The notes: generated from the sequence alone by a model not told the origin. Counted from the stretch's first letter, positions 27,341 to 36,916 are shown. The stretch: DNA of 64,000 bases from Spirosoma lacussanchae (GCF_005870035.1 NZ_SWJG01000007.1:62001-126000); one strand, 5' to 3'. Numbers and translations: made by a program.

Positions 27341-27940
27341 ATGCCCGCTACGCTAACCTTCAGTCGGATCTACGGTCCCGCCATCCGCACTGTCCTGACC
27401 GAACTGGCCAATCTGCGGATTACCGTATTCCGCGATTTCCCGTACCTCTACGAAGGTACTGCCGACTACGAGAAGAAATACCTCGAGACCTATATGCAGA
27501 GTCAGCGTTCGCTGCTGTTTGCGGCCTATGCTGATGACCGGATGGTGGGCGCTACCACCGCCCTGCCGCTGACCGACGAGACCGACGAGGTGCAGGCCCC
27601 CTTTCGGCAGGCCGGCTACGCCCTCGATGAGGTGTTCTACTTTGGCGAGAGTATTCTGCTGCCCGACTTCCGGGGGCTGGGGCTGGGGAACCGGTTCTTC
27701 GACGAGCGCGAAGCCCACGCCCGGCGGTTCGATACCTACCGGCTCACCTGCTTCTGCGCCGTTGAGCGGCCGTCTGACCATCCCCTGCGTCCGGTCGGTT
27801 ATCAGCCGCTCGATGCCTTCTGGACCAAACGGGGCTATCGGCGCGACCCCGCCTTACGCAGCGTTTTTCACTGGCCCGACCTGGATGAAACCGAGTCGAC
27901 GCCCAAGCCGATGGTCTACTGGACCCGGCCGCTGCGCTAA
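27341..27940 (+). CDS. GNAT family N-acetyltransferase
   Basis: 199 residues. The acetyl-CoA pyrophosphate-binding loop is ILLPDFRGLGLGNRFFDERE (about 106-125), with the R-G-x-G-x-G type motif A. It transfers an acyl group from acyl-CoA to an amine; substrate unknown. Co-transcribed with the NTF2-like gene. N-terminal Met chosen from the short spacing to that gene. Confidence 0.85.
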   Translation: MPATLTFSRIYGPAIRTVLTELANLRITVFRDFPYLYEGTADYEKKYLETYMQSQRSLLFAAYADDRMVGATTALPLTDETDEVQAPFRQAGYALDEVFYFGESILLPDFRGLGLGNRFFDEREAHARRFDTYRLTCFCAVERPSDHPLRPVGYQPLDAFWTKRGYRRDPALRSVFHWPDLDETESTPKPMVYWTRPLR

Positions 27941-27998
27941 GGTTTTCTAACACAATGGGCGGCTGGCGGTTGTTTCTTACGGATACAACCCATACGCT

Positions 27999-29156
27999 AT
28001 GAATACAACCGCACCGGCAAACGCTGCATCGACTGATCGTGAATTAGGTATTGGTGTCATCGGCATGGGCAGCTTCGGGCTGTTTGCCGTTCAGCAGTTT
28101 CTGCAAACCCCCAACACCCGGCTGGTGGCTATTGCCGGATCGAGCCGCGACGAAGCCCACCGCACGGCCCGCCGGTTTGGGGCCGATATGCTCGACAGCC
28201 TCGACGCGCTGGTCAACCACCCCGATGTCGACGTGGTGTATATCGCTACCCCGCCGTTCATGCATTACGAACAGGCGATGCTGGCCATCAACGCCGGTAA
28301 GCACGTCATCTGCGAGAAGCCGCTGGCCATGAACCCCGAAGAAGGCCGGGCCATGATCGAAGCTGCCCGGCAAAAGGGTGTGCTGATGGTGACGAACCTG
28401 ATGCAGCGCTACAATCCCATGTATGCCCGTATCAAACACCTGATCGACAAAAACCTGCTCGGCGATTTCCTGCACGGCTATTTCGAAAACTACGCCGGCG
28501 ACGAAGGCCTCGCACCCGAGCACTGGTTCTGGGACCGCAGCAAGTCGGGCGGTATCTTTATTGAACACGGTGTTCATTTCTTTGATCTGTTTGCGGGCTG
28601 GCTCGGTAAAGGTACCGTAGTGGCGTCGCAGGTGATCAAGCGGCCCGGTCTTTCCGACCTCGAAGACCAGGTGCAGGCTACCGTTCAGTACGGCGACGAT
28701 ACGACCGGCCGGAAACTGGTCAATTTCTATCACGGCTTTACGCAGACCGGACGTATGGACCGGCAGGAGATGCGGCTGCTGTTTGAGCGGGGCGATATTA
28801 CCCTGCACGAATGGGTACCAACCCGGATGGTGCTGCGGGCGGTTGTCGACGAAGAAACCAGCCGTGAGCTGATGACGCTGTTTCCGGGGGCGCAGCTGAA
28901 CGTAACGGCCAATATTTCGGGGAAAGACAAACCCCTGCGCGGCCGGTTCAAAACATTCGATGCGTACCAGCAGGTAGAAATCCGATTCGGTTTCGAGCAG
29001 GAAAAACAGCACCTGTATTCCGAACTGCTCCGGCTCATGTTCCGCGATCAGGTCAGCGGCATCAAATATCCTGATACGCACCGCATCATTTCGGAAGAGA
29101 ACGGACTGGAGTCGCTCGAAACGGCCGCACAGGCTGATCGGCTGGCGCGGCAATAA
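27999..29156 (+). CDS. Gfo/Idh/MocA family oxidoreductase
   Basis: 385 residues. The N-terminal Rossmann domain has GVIGMGSFGLFAVQQF and the family EKPLAMN motif, whose Lys is usually catalytic. The C-terminal alpha/beta domain carries GGIFIEHGVHFFDLF with the conserved substrate-site His. Acts on a sugar, inositol or related alcohol using NAD(P). It lies 118 bp before nagB, which suggests amino-sugar use, but a weak hairpin (TAGCTC/GAGCTA, 29158-29178) separates them. Confidence 0.9.
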   Translation: MNTTAPANAASTDRELGIGVIGMGSFGLFAVQQFLQTPNTRLVAIAGSSRDEAHRTARRFGADMLDSLDALVNHPDVDVVYIATPPFMHYEQAMLAINAGKHVICEKPLAMNPEEGRAMIEAARQKGVLMVTNLMQRYNPMYARIKHLIDKNLLGDFLHGYFENYAGDEGLAPEHWFWDRSKSGGIFIEHGVHFFDLFAGWLGKGTVVASQVIKRPGLSDLEDQVQATVQYGDDTTGRKLVNFYHGFTQTGRMDRQEMRLLFERGDITLHEWVPTRMVLRAVVDEETSRELMTLFPGAQLNVTANISGKDKPLRGRFKTFDAYQQVEIRFGFEQEKQHLYSELLRLMFRDQVSGIKYPDTHRIISEENGLESLETAAQADRLARQ

Positions 29157-29274
29157 TTAGCTCGCTGCTAAGGAGCTAGTATTTGTAAAAAATTTAAAAA
29201 TGTTCGATTCTCTCAAAAAAACTACTCAAATTTTTTTGACCTTTGTGCTGTCTTACTAACCCTCCGCGCAGCGC

Positions 29275-31233
29275 ATGATTACGGAGTCACCACTACTCGA
29301 CAATCCGGACGGACAAATCCCCGGAGCTCCTTTACAGTCGGCAATTACGTACGAAAAAATTCCGACGCACATTTACGCCGATGCCAAAGATGCCAGCCGG
29401 GCCGTGGCGCATGAAATTGCCGACCTGATCCGGCAGAAGCAAAGCGAAGGCAAACCCGCTATCCTGGGTCTGGCAACCGGCTCGTCGCCAAAAACAGTGT
29501 ACGCCGAACTGGTTCGGATGCACCGTGAAGAAGGCCTGAGCTTCCGGAACGTGGTTACGTTCAACCTCGACGAATATTACCCCATGGAACCCGATTCGCT
29601 GCAAAGCTACTGGCGGTTCATGCGGGAACAGCTTTTCGACCACGTTGACATACCGGCCAACAATTACCACGTTCCCGACGGAACCGTCGGTCCGGATAAG
29701 GTGGCTGAGTTTGCCAAACAGTACGAAGCCCAGATCGAAGCCGCCGGCGGACTCGATTTTCAGCTGCTCGGTATTGGTGGTAACGGCCATATCGGCTTCA
29801 ACGAACCCGGCTCGCTCATCAACTCGCACACCCGCCTGATGATGCTCGACAACTCGACCCGGGCGGCTGCATCGGGCGATTTTGGTGGTCTGCCCAAAAC
29901 CCCCCGTAAAGCCATTACGATGGGGGTTGCCAGCATCCTGAGCGCCCGGCGGGTGGTGCTCCTGGCGTGGGGCGAACGCAAGGCACCCGTTATCCGCGGA
30001 GCCGTTGAAGGCCTGGTAACCGAACTCAACCCGGCCTCGTACCTGCAAACCCACCCCAACGCGCTGTTCGTCATCGACGAGGCTGCCGCGTCGGAGCTGA
30101 CCCGCATGAAAACGCCCTGGCTGGTCGATTCGGTGGTGTGGGACAACAAAATGCGCAAGAAGGCCGTCACCTACCTGTCGCTGGCGCTGGGCAAACCCAT
30201 TCTGAAGCTAACCGACCGCGACTACAACGACAACGGGATGAGCGATCTGCTGGCCCAGTCGGGTCAGGCGTATGACATCAACATCGATATTTTTAACCAG
30301 CTTCAGCATACCATCACGGGCTGGCCGGGCGGCAAACCCAATGCCGACGATACCAACCGACCCGAGCGGGCTTTACCGGCTCAGAAACGCTGCCTGATTT
30401 TCAGTCCCCACCCCGACGATGATATTATCTCGATGGGCGGCACATTCCAGCGGCTCGTTGACCAGGGCCACGAAGTACACATAGGCTATCAGACATCGGG
30501 TAATATCGCCGTGGCCGATGACGAAGCGCTGCGGTTTGCCGATTACGTGGTCGATTTCAACGACAAATTCGGGATCAACAGCCCCGAAGCACATCGGATC
30601 TTCAAAGATGCAGCCGCGTCGCTGCGCGATAAGAAAGATTCCGAGATGGACACCGCCGAGGTGCGCTACGTGAAAGGGCTGATCCGCAAGGGCGAGGCCA
30701 AGTCGACCTGCCGGTTTGTGGGTATCCCGGTCGAGAACGCCCACTTCATGAACATGCCGTTCTACGAGACGGGTAAAGTCGCCAAGAAACCACTCAGCGA
30801 AGAAGATATTCAGATCACGATGGCGCTGATCGAAGAGATCAAGCCGCATCAGATTTACGCTGCGGGCGACCTGGCCGATCCGCACGGTACGCACAAGGTT
30901 TGTCTGGATGCCGTTCTCGAAGCTGTTCGTCGGTTGAAGGACAAAGCGTTCATGGCCGATTGCTGGGTATGGCTGTACCGGGGCGCCTGGGCCGAGTGGG
31001 ATATCCACGAGATCGAAATGGCCGTACCGATGTCGCCCGATCAGGTCATGAAAAAGCGCCTGGGTATCTTCAAACACCAGTCGCAGAAAGATGGTGTGGT
31101 TTATCAGGGTACCGACTCGCGCGAGTTCTGGCAGCGGGCCGAAGAGCGCAACCGCGCTACGGCTGGCCTCTACAACCGACTCGGCCTGGCTGAATACGAA
31201 GCGATGGAAGCGTTTGTCCGCTGGCATTTCTAG
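29275..31233 (+). CDS. nagB: Glucosamine-6-phosphate deaminase fused to a PIG-L deacetylase-like domain
   Basis: 652 residues in two parts. Residues about 20-320 are NagB: LGLATGSSPKTVYAEL (phosphate loop), TFNLDEYYP and LLGIGGNGHIGFNEPGS (active-site loops). It converts glucosamine-6-phosphate to fructose-6-phosphate and ammonia. After a linker, residues about 365-640 are PIG-L/LmbE-like: SPHPDDD (from about 377) and GDLADPHGTHK with the paired zinc histidines. That family removes N-acetyl groups from GlcNAc-type substrates. The fusion could couple deacetylation and deamination, although the usual substrate for NagB is made by NagA. Long forms like this occur in other Cytophagales. Confidence 0.92.
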   Translation: MITESPLLDNPDGQIPGAPLQSAITYEKIPTHIYADAKDASRAVAHEIADLIRQKQSEGKPAILGLATGSSPKTVYAELVRMHREEGLSFRNVVTFNLDEYYPMEPDSLQSYWRFMREQLFDHVDIPANNYHVPDGTVGPDKVAEFAKQYEAQIEAAGGLDFQLLGIGGNGHIGFNEPGSLINSHTRLMMLDNSTRAAASGDFGGLPKTPRKAITMGVASILSARRVVLLAWGERKAPVIRGAVEGLVTELNPASYLQTHPNALFVIDEAAASELTRMKTPWLVDSVVWDNKMRKKAVTYLSLALGKPILKLTDRDYNDNGMSDLLAQSGQAYDINIDIFNQLQHTITGWPGGKPNADDTNRPERALPAQKRCLIFSPHPDDDIISMGGTFQRLVDQGHEVHIGYQTSGNIAVADDEALRFADYVVDFNDKFGINSPEAHRIFKDAAASLRDKKDSEMDTAEVRYVKGLIRKGEAKSTCRFVGIPVENAHFMNMPFYETGKVAKKPLSEEDIQITMALIEEIKPHQIYAAGDLADPHGTHKVCLDAVLEAVRRLKDKAFMADCWVWLYRGAWAEWDIHEIEMAVPMSPDQVMKKRLGIFKHQSQKDGVVYQGTDSREFWQRAEERNRATAGLYNRLGLAEYEAMEAFVRWHF

Positions 31234-31255
31234 ACGCTGACAACACTTTAGTGGA

Positions 31256-31290
31256 AAACGAGCCGCCCCTGATTTAGGAGCGGCTCGTTT
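31256..31290 (+). terminator. Terminator after nagB
   Basis: 11-bp perfect stem (31256-31266 with 31280-31290), further inner pairing CCT/AGG, ending in TTT-GTTT. Confidence 0.75.
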
Positions 31291-31354
31291 GTTTAGGCTC
31301 GTTTTAGTGCTTCTGCGAAGGCCGAAGGAGACATTCGCTGGCTTCTTTGTTATT

Positions 31355-31412
31355 AAAATTTAGAAATACATACGTTATGATATAAAATTTAGATATAATT
31401 GCGTCATTATAT
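31355..31412. repeat. Two tandem 29-bp AT-rich direct repeats upstream of the deoxyribosyltransferase-like gene
   Basis: Copies 31355-31383 and 31384-31412 match at 23 of 29 positions, both opening with AAAATTTAGA and sharing CGTYAT near the end. They lie in a block of very low GC, 57 bp before the ATG at 31469. They are candidate binding sites for a regulator, spaced by roughly three helical turns, or part of a foreign promoter. Confidence 0.65.
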
Positions 31413-31468
31413 AATAGTTGTATTATATTCTTCATCAATCCCGCTTTTCCGACCCTAACGCTGACGCA

Positions 31469-32242
31469 ATGACGAGAGAAACAAAACAACGAACAGCCCG
31501 CCTTTTTGCCCTGCATGAGTTTGTCCGGGCTTATTTTACCAAGGCCGACTGGTTCCGGGTGGCTTACCTGACCGACAATGTCGACCTGATCGAAGACCAC
31601 CCGCGCCTGCTGCGGAGTCTGGATTTTCGGGATGACGATTATGACGGGAACAGCCTGCAGGTGTTGTCGAAGCTAATTGGCGAAGGAACCAGCAACCTGA
31701 CCGAGCTGGAGCGGTACGTCGACAGCCGGAAAGCCAGCCTGAGCCGCTACGCGCCGGTTGCTTCGGCCTTTGTATCAACGGTACAGACGCGGCAGCCGGA
31801 GCGGGTGGTCACGTTTGCGCCCGATGTGTTCAGCATTCCCGACAAGCCCGTCGAGTCGAACATGCTGTCGGTGATGATGCCGTTCGAAGGGCGTTTTGCC
31901 GGCACGTATACGGCCATTCGAAACGTGTGTGCGCGGCTGGGAATCGACTGTCGGCGGGCCGACGACATCTGGGATAACAGCATTCTGATTCAGGACGTAT
32001 TCGATCTGATTTTCACGAGCCGGGCCGTAATCACTGACTTCACCGACCGAAACCCGAACGTGTTCTACGAAACCGGGGTTGCGCATACGCTGGGCAAGAT
32101 CGTTATCCCTATCACTCAGTCGGTTAGCGATATTCCGTTCGACCTCCGCCACCACCGCGCGCTGACCTACCTGCCCAACAGCGAAGGACTAACCAAGCTG
32201 GAAATGGATCTGGAAAAAAAACTAGCGAAAGTTTTTGCCTGA
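31469..32242 (+). CDS. Nucleoside-deoxyribosyltransferase/TIR-like domain protein with helical N-terminal domain
   Basis: 257 residues from the ATG at 31469; an in-frame TTG 17 codons upstream is less likely. Residues 10-90 are an alpha-helical domain with a marked WFRVAYLTDNVDLI and HPRLLRSLDFRDDDY pattern. Residues 133-235 form a Rossmann-like domain: VMMPFEG, then RADDIW, then TDFTDRNPNVFYETGVAH with D190, N197 and E201. This NPNVFYE-type motif resembles nucleoside 2-deoxyribosyltransferases and TIR-like NAD-processing proteins, where the Glu is catalytic. Similar domains serve as effectors in bacterial immunity and signalling, but this family has no assigned function that I know of. Surroundings are AT-rich, suggesting recent acquisition. 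Confidence 0.8.
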   Translation: MTRETKQRTARLFALHEFVRAYFTKADWFRVAYLTDNVDLIEDHPRLLRSLDFRDDDYDGNSLQVLSKLIGEGTSNLTELERYVDSRKASLSRYAPVASAFVSTVQTRQPERVVTFAPDVFSIPDKPVESNMLSVMMPFEGRFAGTYTAIRNVCARLGIDCRRADDIWDNSILIQDVFDLIFTSRAVITDFTDRNPNVFYETGVAHTLGKIVIPITQSVSDIPFDLRHHRALTYLPNSEGLTKLEMDLEKKLAKVFA

Positions 32243-32364
32243 ACAAGTATATTTTTTCTGGCTAACTTACAAAAAACGATTAGTTTAGTAACTAAGTAGT
32301 CTTTACTGTGTAAGATTGGTTAAACATTCGTTCCCGGGTAGGGTTTTTTCGAAAACGTCTGTCA

Positions 32365-32604
32365 ATGATTGTACTTCTAGCTCTTGTGTATACGCTTGCC
32401 GTAGGGTCAATCTGCCTTGTATCGGCCTTTGCGGTCTATTTGTCCATTACATGGCTGCTGAATCAGATGCATATTCCGATCAGCTCAGACGCCAGCCTAC
32501 TGCTCCTGCTGGTTTGTGTAGTAGGCGCGTGGCTAATCTACCGGCTTTTCTTTCGCCGGGTGTGGCGACGCGAAGGGTTCGACTGGATCATGGAACAGCC
32601 CTGA
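32365..32604 (+). CDS. Small two-helix membrane protein
   Basis: 79 residues: two strongly hydrophobic segments (about 3-30 and 42-62) joined by a short polar loop, then a basic tail (RLFFRRVWRREG). No family recognised. Coding is supported by the clean topology with positive residues following the second helix; another frame overlaps it. It lies 122 bp after the deoxyribosyltransferase-like gene and could be its membrane partner or unrelated. Confidence 0.55.
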   Translation: MIVLLALVYTLAVGSICLVSAFAVYLSITWLLNQMHIPISSDASLLLLLVCVVGAWLIYRLFFRRVWRREGFDWIMEQP

Positions 32605-32740
32605 CAGTTCAGCCTGAGCCACGGCTGGTATGGCTATACGGCCCGGCTATGCAGATCAGGTATCGGTAACGAACGCAGAACAGGCCGCCAACCCGGACGG
32701 AAGTTTTGTCGTATCTTCGTGCTACCTGATCGTTATACCT

Positions 32741-33895
32741 ATGCAAACTGCTTCCGCGCCGGTTCGGGATGGACTGGAACCCCTCCAGGCCGCCCCTCGT
32801 CTTCTGTCATTAGATGCCTTTCGGGGCCTGACCGTAGCGGCCATGATTCTGGTCAACAACCCCGGCGACTGGGCCCATATTTACGCGCCACTCGAACACG
32901 CTCCCTGGCATGGCTGGACGCCTACCGATCTGATTTTTCCGTTCTTTCTGTTCATCGTGGGCGTGTCGATCACGTTTGCACTGGGCCGGACCGATGCCCG
33001 GCAGGGGGGCGTCATGCAGAAGATCATAAAACGGAGCGCTACGCTGTTTCTGCTCGGTCTGTTTCTTAATTTCTTCCCGAAGTTCGATATCTCGACCGTT
33101 CGCATTCCGGGCGTTTTGCAGCGAATTGCGCTGGTCTACCTCGCCTGCTCCATGCTGTTCCTGAAAACTACCCCCCGGCAGCAACTCTGGATACTCTTCT
33201 CGATCCTGATCGGGTACTGGCTGCTGCTAACGGTGGTTCCCGTGCCGGGCATTGGCTACGCGAACCTTGAGCCCGAAACCAACCTGGCGGCCTGGATCGA
33301 CCGGATTGTGCTGACCCCCGCCCACGTCTATAAGCCTGCCCGGGTCTGGGATCCCGAAGGTATCCTGAGCACTCTGCCAGCCGTCGGCACCGGTACGATC
33401 GGTCTGCTGGTCGGACAGTGGCTGCGGAGCGGGCGGGCGGCTACCGAAAAAGTAGCGTGGCTGTTTGCTGCGGGCTGCCTGGCTACCCTGGCCGGCCTGG
33501 TCTGGAACGGCTTTTTCCCGATCAACAAAGCCCTCTGGACCTCGTCGTATGTTTTGCTGGCGGGCGGACTGGCCATGCTTGGGCTAGCGCTCTGCTACTG
33601 GCTGATCGACGTGAAACAATACCGGCGGGGCGTATTGCCGTTCGTTGCGTTCGGCATCAACGCCATTACGGTCTTCTTCCTGTCGGGTTTGATTCCGCGG
33701 ATTATGAGCCTGATTCACGTAAGCCGACCCGACGGTACCGATACGAACCTGCGCGAGTACCTCTACCGATCGTTCATCGTTCCCGCTTTTGCCGATCCCA
33801 TCAATGCGTCGCTGGCCGGGGCGCTTACGTTTGTGCTGATCTGGTTCGGGATTTTGTGGTGGATGTACCGGAAACAGATCATCATCAAAGTGTAA
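32741..33895 (+). CDS. DUF5009/heparan-alpha-glucosaminide N-acetyltransferase-like membrane protein
   Basis: 384 residues from the ATG at 32741, about ten transmembrane helices. The N-terminus RLLSLDAFRGLTVAAMILVNNPGDW and the WTPTDLIFPFFLFIVG segment are hallmarks of the family that moves acetyl groups from cytoplasmic acetyl-CoA to sugar amines across a membrane; the conserved loop His (APWHGWTP) is present. In Bacteroidota it is often found near glycan-use genes. A near-consensus TATCTTCG lies at 32712-32719. Confidence 0.88.
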   Translation: MQTASAPVRDGLEPLQAAPRLLSLDAFRGLTVAAMILVNNPGDWAHIYAPLEHAPWHGWTPTDLIFPFFLFIVGVSITFALGRTDARQGGVMQKIIKRSATLFLLGLFLNFFPKFDISTVRIPGVLQRIALVYLACSMLFLKTTPRQQLWILFSILIGYWLLLTVVPVPGIGYANLEPETNLAAWIDRIVLTPAHVYKPARVWDPEGILSTLPAVGTGTIGLLVGQWLRSGRAATEKVAWLFAAGCLATLAGLVWNGFFPINKALWTSSYVLLAGGLAMLGLALCYWLIDVKQYRRGVLPFVAFGINAITVFFLSGLIPRIMSLIHVSRPDGTDTNLREYLYRSFIVPAFADPINASLAGALTFVLIWFGILWWMYRKQIIIKV

Positions 33896-34038
33896 TACCA
33901 CCCGCCGGGCTGGCTATCGATATGGGCGTCTGCGGTGGCAGGCCGGTGGTTGATTCGGCGCGATAAACGTTTCGTCGGCCTGTATCGTTATTCATCCACA
34001 TGGCGTTACAAACCCCCTAACTAACCATCAACGACCGA

Positions 34039-36900
34039 ATGGTACGTGCTTCCTTATGCCTGAGTTTGCTGCTCAGCGCAACCCTGGTGCTGGCGCAATC
34101 GCCGGTAAAACCCCCACAATCCAAGAAAACACCCCGGTCAGTACCGGGACCAGCGGGTGGCGTCTCGCTCAACAGCCCGATTCCGATCGATCCGGGGGTG
34201 AAAGTGGGCCGGTTGCCCAACGGACTGACTTATTACATCCGCAAGAATGCCGAACCCAAAAACCGGGCCGAGCTGCGGCTGGTGATCCGGGCGGGCTCGG
34301 TGCTGGAAACGGATAACCAGCAGGGCCTGGCCCACTTCATGGAGCACATGGCCTTTAACGGCACCAAAAACTTCCCTAAAAACGAGCTGGTTAATTTCCT
34401 GCAATCGGCGGGGGTTCGGTTTGGGGCCGACCTGAACGCCTATACGGGATTCGACGAAACGGTTTATCAGCTGCCCGTACCGACCGATTCGGCGCGGCTG
34501 TTTGAGCGGGCGTTTCAGATTCTGGAAGACTGGGCGCATAACGTTACCATCGACCCGGCCGAGGTAGAGAAAGAGCGGGGGGTTATTCTGGAAGAACGAC
34601 GGCTGGGTCGCGGGGCTGGCCAGCGCCTGCGCGATAAATACTTTCCGATATTGCTCAACAACTCCCGGTACGCCAGCCGCCTGCCGATCGGTACCGAAGA
34701 GGTGCTGACCACCTTTAAGCCCGACGTGCTGCGGCAGTTTTATAAAGACTGGTACCGGCCCGATCTGATGGCGGTCATTGCCGTGGGCGATTTCAACCCA
34801 ACGGAAGTCGAAGCCATGATTCGGGAAAAGTTTGGCCGGATTCCGGCCGTAAAATCGCCGAAACCGCGTACCGAATACGACGTGCCGCCCCACAAGGACA
34901 CCAAAGTGGTCATTGTGACTGACCCCGAGCAGCCCAATACGGTGGTTCAAGTGATTTACAAACGACCCGAAATCAAGGAGCGTACCCTCAACGACCTGCG
35001 CGAGAGCATTAAGCGAGGCCTGTTCAACACCATGCTGGGCAACCGGATTCAGGAGCTGACCCAGCAGTCGAACCCGCCGTTTCTGGGAGGATACAGCAAC
35101 TACAGCGATTTTATAGGTAATATCGACGCCTTTACGTCCATTGCCGTCGCGAAAGAAGGCAACGTTGAGCGGGCCATCCGGGCCGTACTCGACGAGAACG
35201 CCCGGGTAAAACAGTTTGGCTTTACCCCAACCGAGCTGGCCCGCGCTAAGCAGGAATTCTACACGAACGTGGAGCAGAGTTATAGCGAGCGTGACAAAAC
35301 CCGCTCGGCCAGTTTCGTGAACGAATACGTACAGAACTTCACCAACAAGGAACCGTATACCAGCATCGAGTTCTATTTCGATTTCCTGAAAAAGCAGCAG
35401 GCTGGTATCACGCTTCAGGAAGTAAACGCCCTCGTCGATCAGTTTATCCGCAACGAGAACCGGGCCGTTATCGTAATGGCGCCCGAAAAAGACAAAGACA
35501 AGCTGCCCACGGTGGCCCAGATCATCAGCTACGTCGACGATACGGGCAAGAACCTGACCGCCTATGAAGACAAAACCCTCGACGCGCCCCTGGTGCCAAC
35601 GCCCCCGACCCCCTCGCCGGTAGCCAACGCCCGCGAGATCAAAGAAATTGGCGTAACCGAATGGACACTGCGTAATGGCGTGCGGGTGGTGCTGAAGCCG
35701 ACCAACTTCAAAAACGATCAGATCCTGTTTGCCGGTACCAGCTTTGGCGGTACGTCGCTTTATGATCTCAAAGACTACCAGTCGGCGCGGTTTTCGAGTA
35801 CGCTGGCCAGCCTGGGCGGTACGGGTGCCTACAGCCAGGTGCAGCTGGGTAAATTTCTGTCGGGGAAGCAGGCCAGCGCTTTTCCGTACGTGGGCGAGCT
35901 GAGCGAAGGCATCAACGGCAGCGCGGCTCCCAAAGACCTCGAAACGGCCCTCCAGCTCGTATATAGCTATTTTACCCAGCCCCGTAAAGACCCCGAGGTA
36001 GTGGCCGGTTTCCTCTCTAACCAGCGCAGCGCCCTGCAAAATCAGATCAGTACGCCAACCCCGGCGCGGGTGTTTCAGGATACGGTGTCGGTCACGCTGG
36101 GGGCTAACAACCCACGCCGACAGCCGCTCAAACCGGCCGACCTCGACCAGATCGATCTGGACCGGGCGCTGAAAATCTACCAGGAGCGCTTTGCCAATGC
36201 CGGTGACTTTACGTTCTATTTTGTCGGCAACTTCAGGGAAGAGACTCTGAAGCCGCTCATCGAGAAATACCTTGGCGGCTTACCGGCTACCAGCGCAACG
36301 GAGAAGTTCAAAGACCTCGGCATCCGGATTCCGGCGGGCCCGATCAGCAAAACCGTGTACCGCGGCCTTGACCCCAAAGCCAGCGTTCAGCTGGTCTATA
36401 GCGGAGACCTGACCTGGTCGCCGGAAACCACGACGCAGCTCGACGCCCTGGCCGAGGTGCTGGAGATCAAGCTGACCGAAAAACTGCGCGAAGAGGAGAG
36501 TGGCGTATACGGCGTGGGGGCGGGGGCTGGCTACAGCCGATACCCCGTGCCGCGTTACACCTTCCGGATCAGTTTTGGCTGTGCGCCCGAAAACGTAGAG
36601 AAGCTGATTGCCAAAACACAGGAGCTGATCAACGATCTTAAGCAAAAAGGAGCCGTTCCGGCCGACATTGCCAAGTTCAAAGCCGAAACCCGGCGCGAAA
36701 CCGAGGTGCAGCTCAAAGACAACCAGTTCTGGCTCGGCTACCTGCAAACGCAGTACTACAACAACGACGACCCCACCGAAATCCTGCGCGAAAACGAGCA
36801 GCTCAACAAGGTCACCGTCGAAAGTACAAAAGCAGCTGCCAATCAGTACCTGAGCAGCAACTACGCCCGCTTTGTGCTCCTGCCCGAAAAGAAGCAGTAA
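34039..36900 (+). CDS. Secreted M16 family zinc metalloprotease
   Basis: 953 residues, PqqL-type architecture with two M16 halves plus their C-terminal M16_C domains. Signal peptide at residues 1-20 (cleavage near VLAQ). The inverted zinc motif HFMEH (H99, E102, H103) lies in GLAHFMEHMAFNGT, and EKERGVILEERR provides the distal Glu ligand. The second half lacks the motif, as usual. Degrades peptides in the periplasm or outer membrane. Single gene with its own terminator. Confidence 0.93.
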   Translation: MVRASLCLSLLLSATLVLAQSPVKPPQSKKTPRSVPGPAGGVSLNSPIPIDPGVKVGRLPNGLTYYIRKNAEPKNRAELRLVIRAGSVLETDNQQGLAHFMEHMAFNGTKNFPKNELVNFLQSAGVRFGADLNAYTGFDETVYQLPVPTDSARLFERAFQILEDWAHNVTIDPAEVEKERGVILEERRLGRGAGQRLRDKYFPILLNNSRYASRLPIGTEEVLTTFKPDVLRQFYKDWYRPDLMAVIAVGDFNPTEVEAMIREKFGRIPAVKSPKPRTEYDVPPHKDTKVVIVTDPEQPNTVVQVIYKRPEIKERTLNDLRESIKRGLFNTMLGNRIQELTQQSNPPFLGGYSNYSDFIGNIDAFTSIAVAKEGNVERAIRAVLDENARVKQFGFTPTELARAKQEFYTNVEQSYSERDKTRSASFVNEYVQNFTNKEPYTSIEFYFDFLKKQQAGITLQEVNALVDQFIRNENRAVIVMAPEKDKDKLPTVAQIISYVDDTGKNLTAYEDKTLDAPLVPTPPTPSPVANAREIKEIGVTEWTLRNGVRVVLKPTNFKNDQILFAGTSFGGTSLYDLKDYQSARFSSTLASLGGTGAYSQVQLGKFLSGKQASAFPYVGELSEGINGSAAPKDLETALQLVYSYFTQPRKDPEVVAGFLSNQRSALQNQISTPTPARVFQDTVSVTLGANNPRRQPLKPADLDQIDLDRALKIYQERFANAGDFTFYFVGNFREETLKPLIEKYLGGLPATSATEKFKDLGIRIPAGPISKTVYRGLDPKASVQLVYSGDLTWSPETTTQLDALAEVLEIKLTEKLREEESGVYGVGAGAGYSRYPVPRYTFRISFGCAPENVEKLIAKTQELINDLKQKGAVPADIAKFKAETRRETEVQLKDNQFWLGYLQTQYYNNDDPTEILRENEQLNKVTVESTKAAANQYLSSNYARFVLLPEKKQ

Positions 36901-36916
36901 GCAGCTAGTTGATCTG

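Noticed and set aside
29158..29178. Terminator between the Gfo/Idh/MocA gene and nagB
   Set aside because: The stem has only six pairs and no T-run; too weak to call.
32316..32669. 117-codon frame overlapping the small membrane protein gene
   Set aside because: Composition is irregular and Cys/Arg-rich, with no membrane or domain pattern; the overlapping 79-residue frame has clean two-helix topology.
34138..36039. Long open frame on the - strand (633 codons) opposite the M16 peptidase
   Set aside because: The peptidase has signal peptide, HFMEH motif and full family length; the opposite frame has no recognisable domain.
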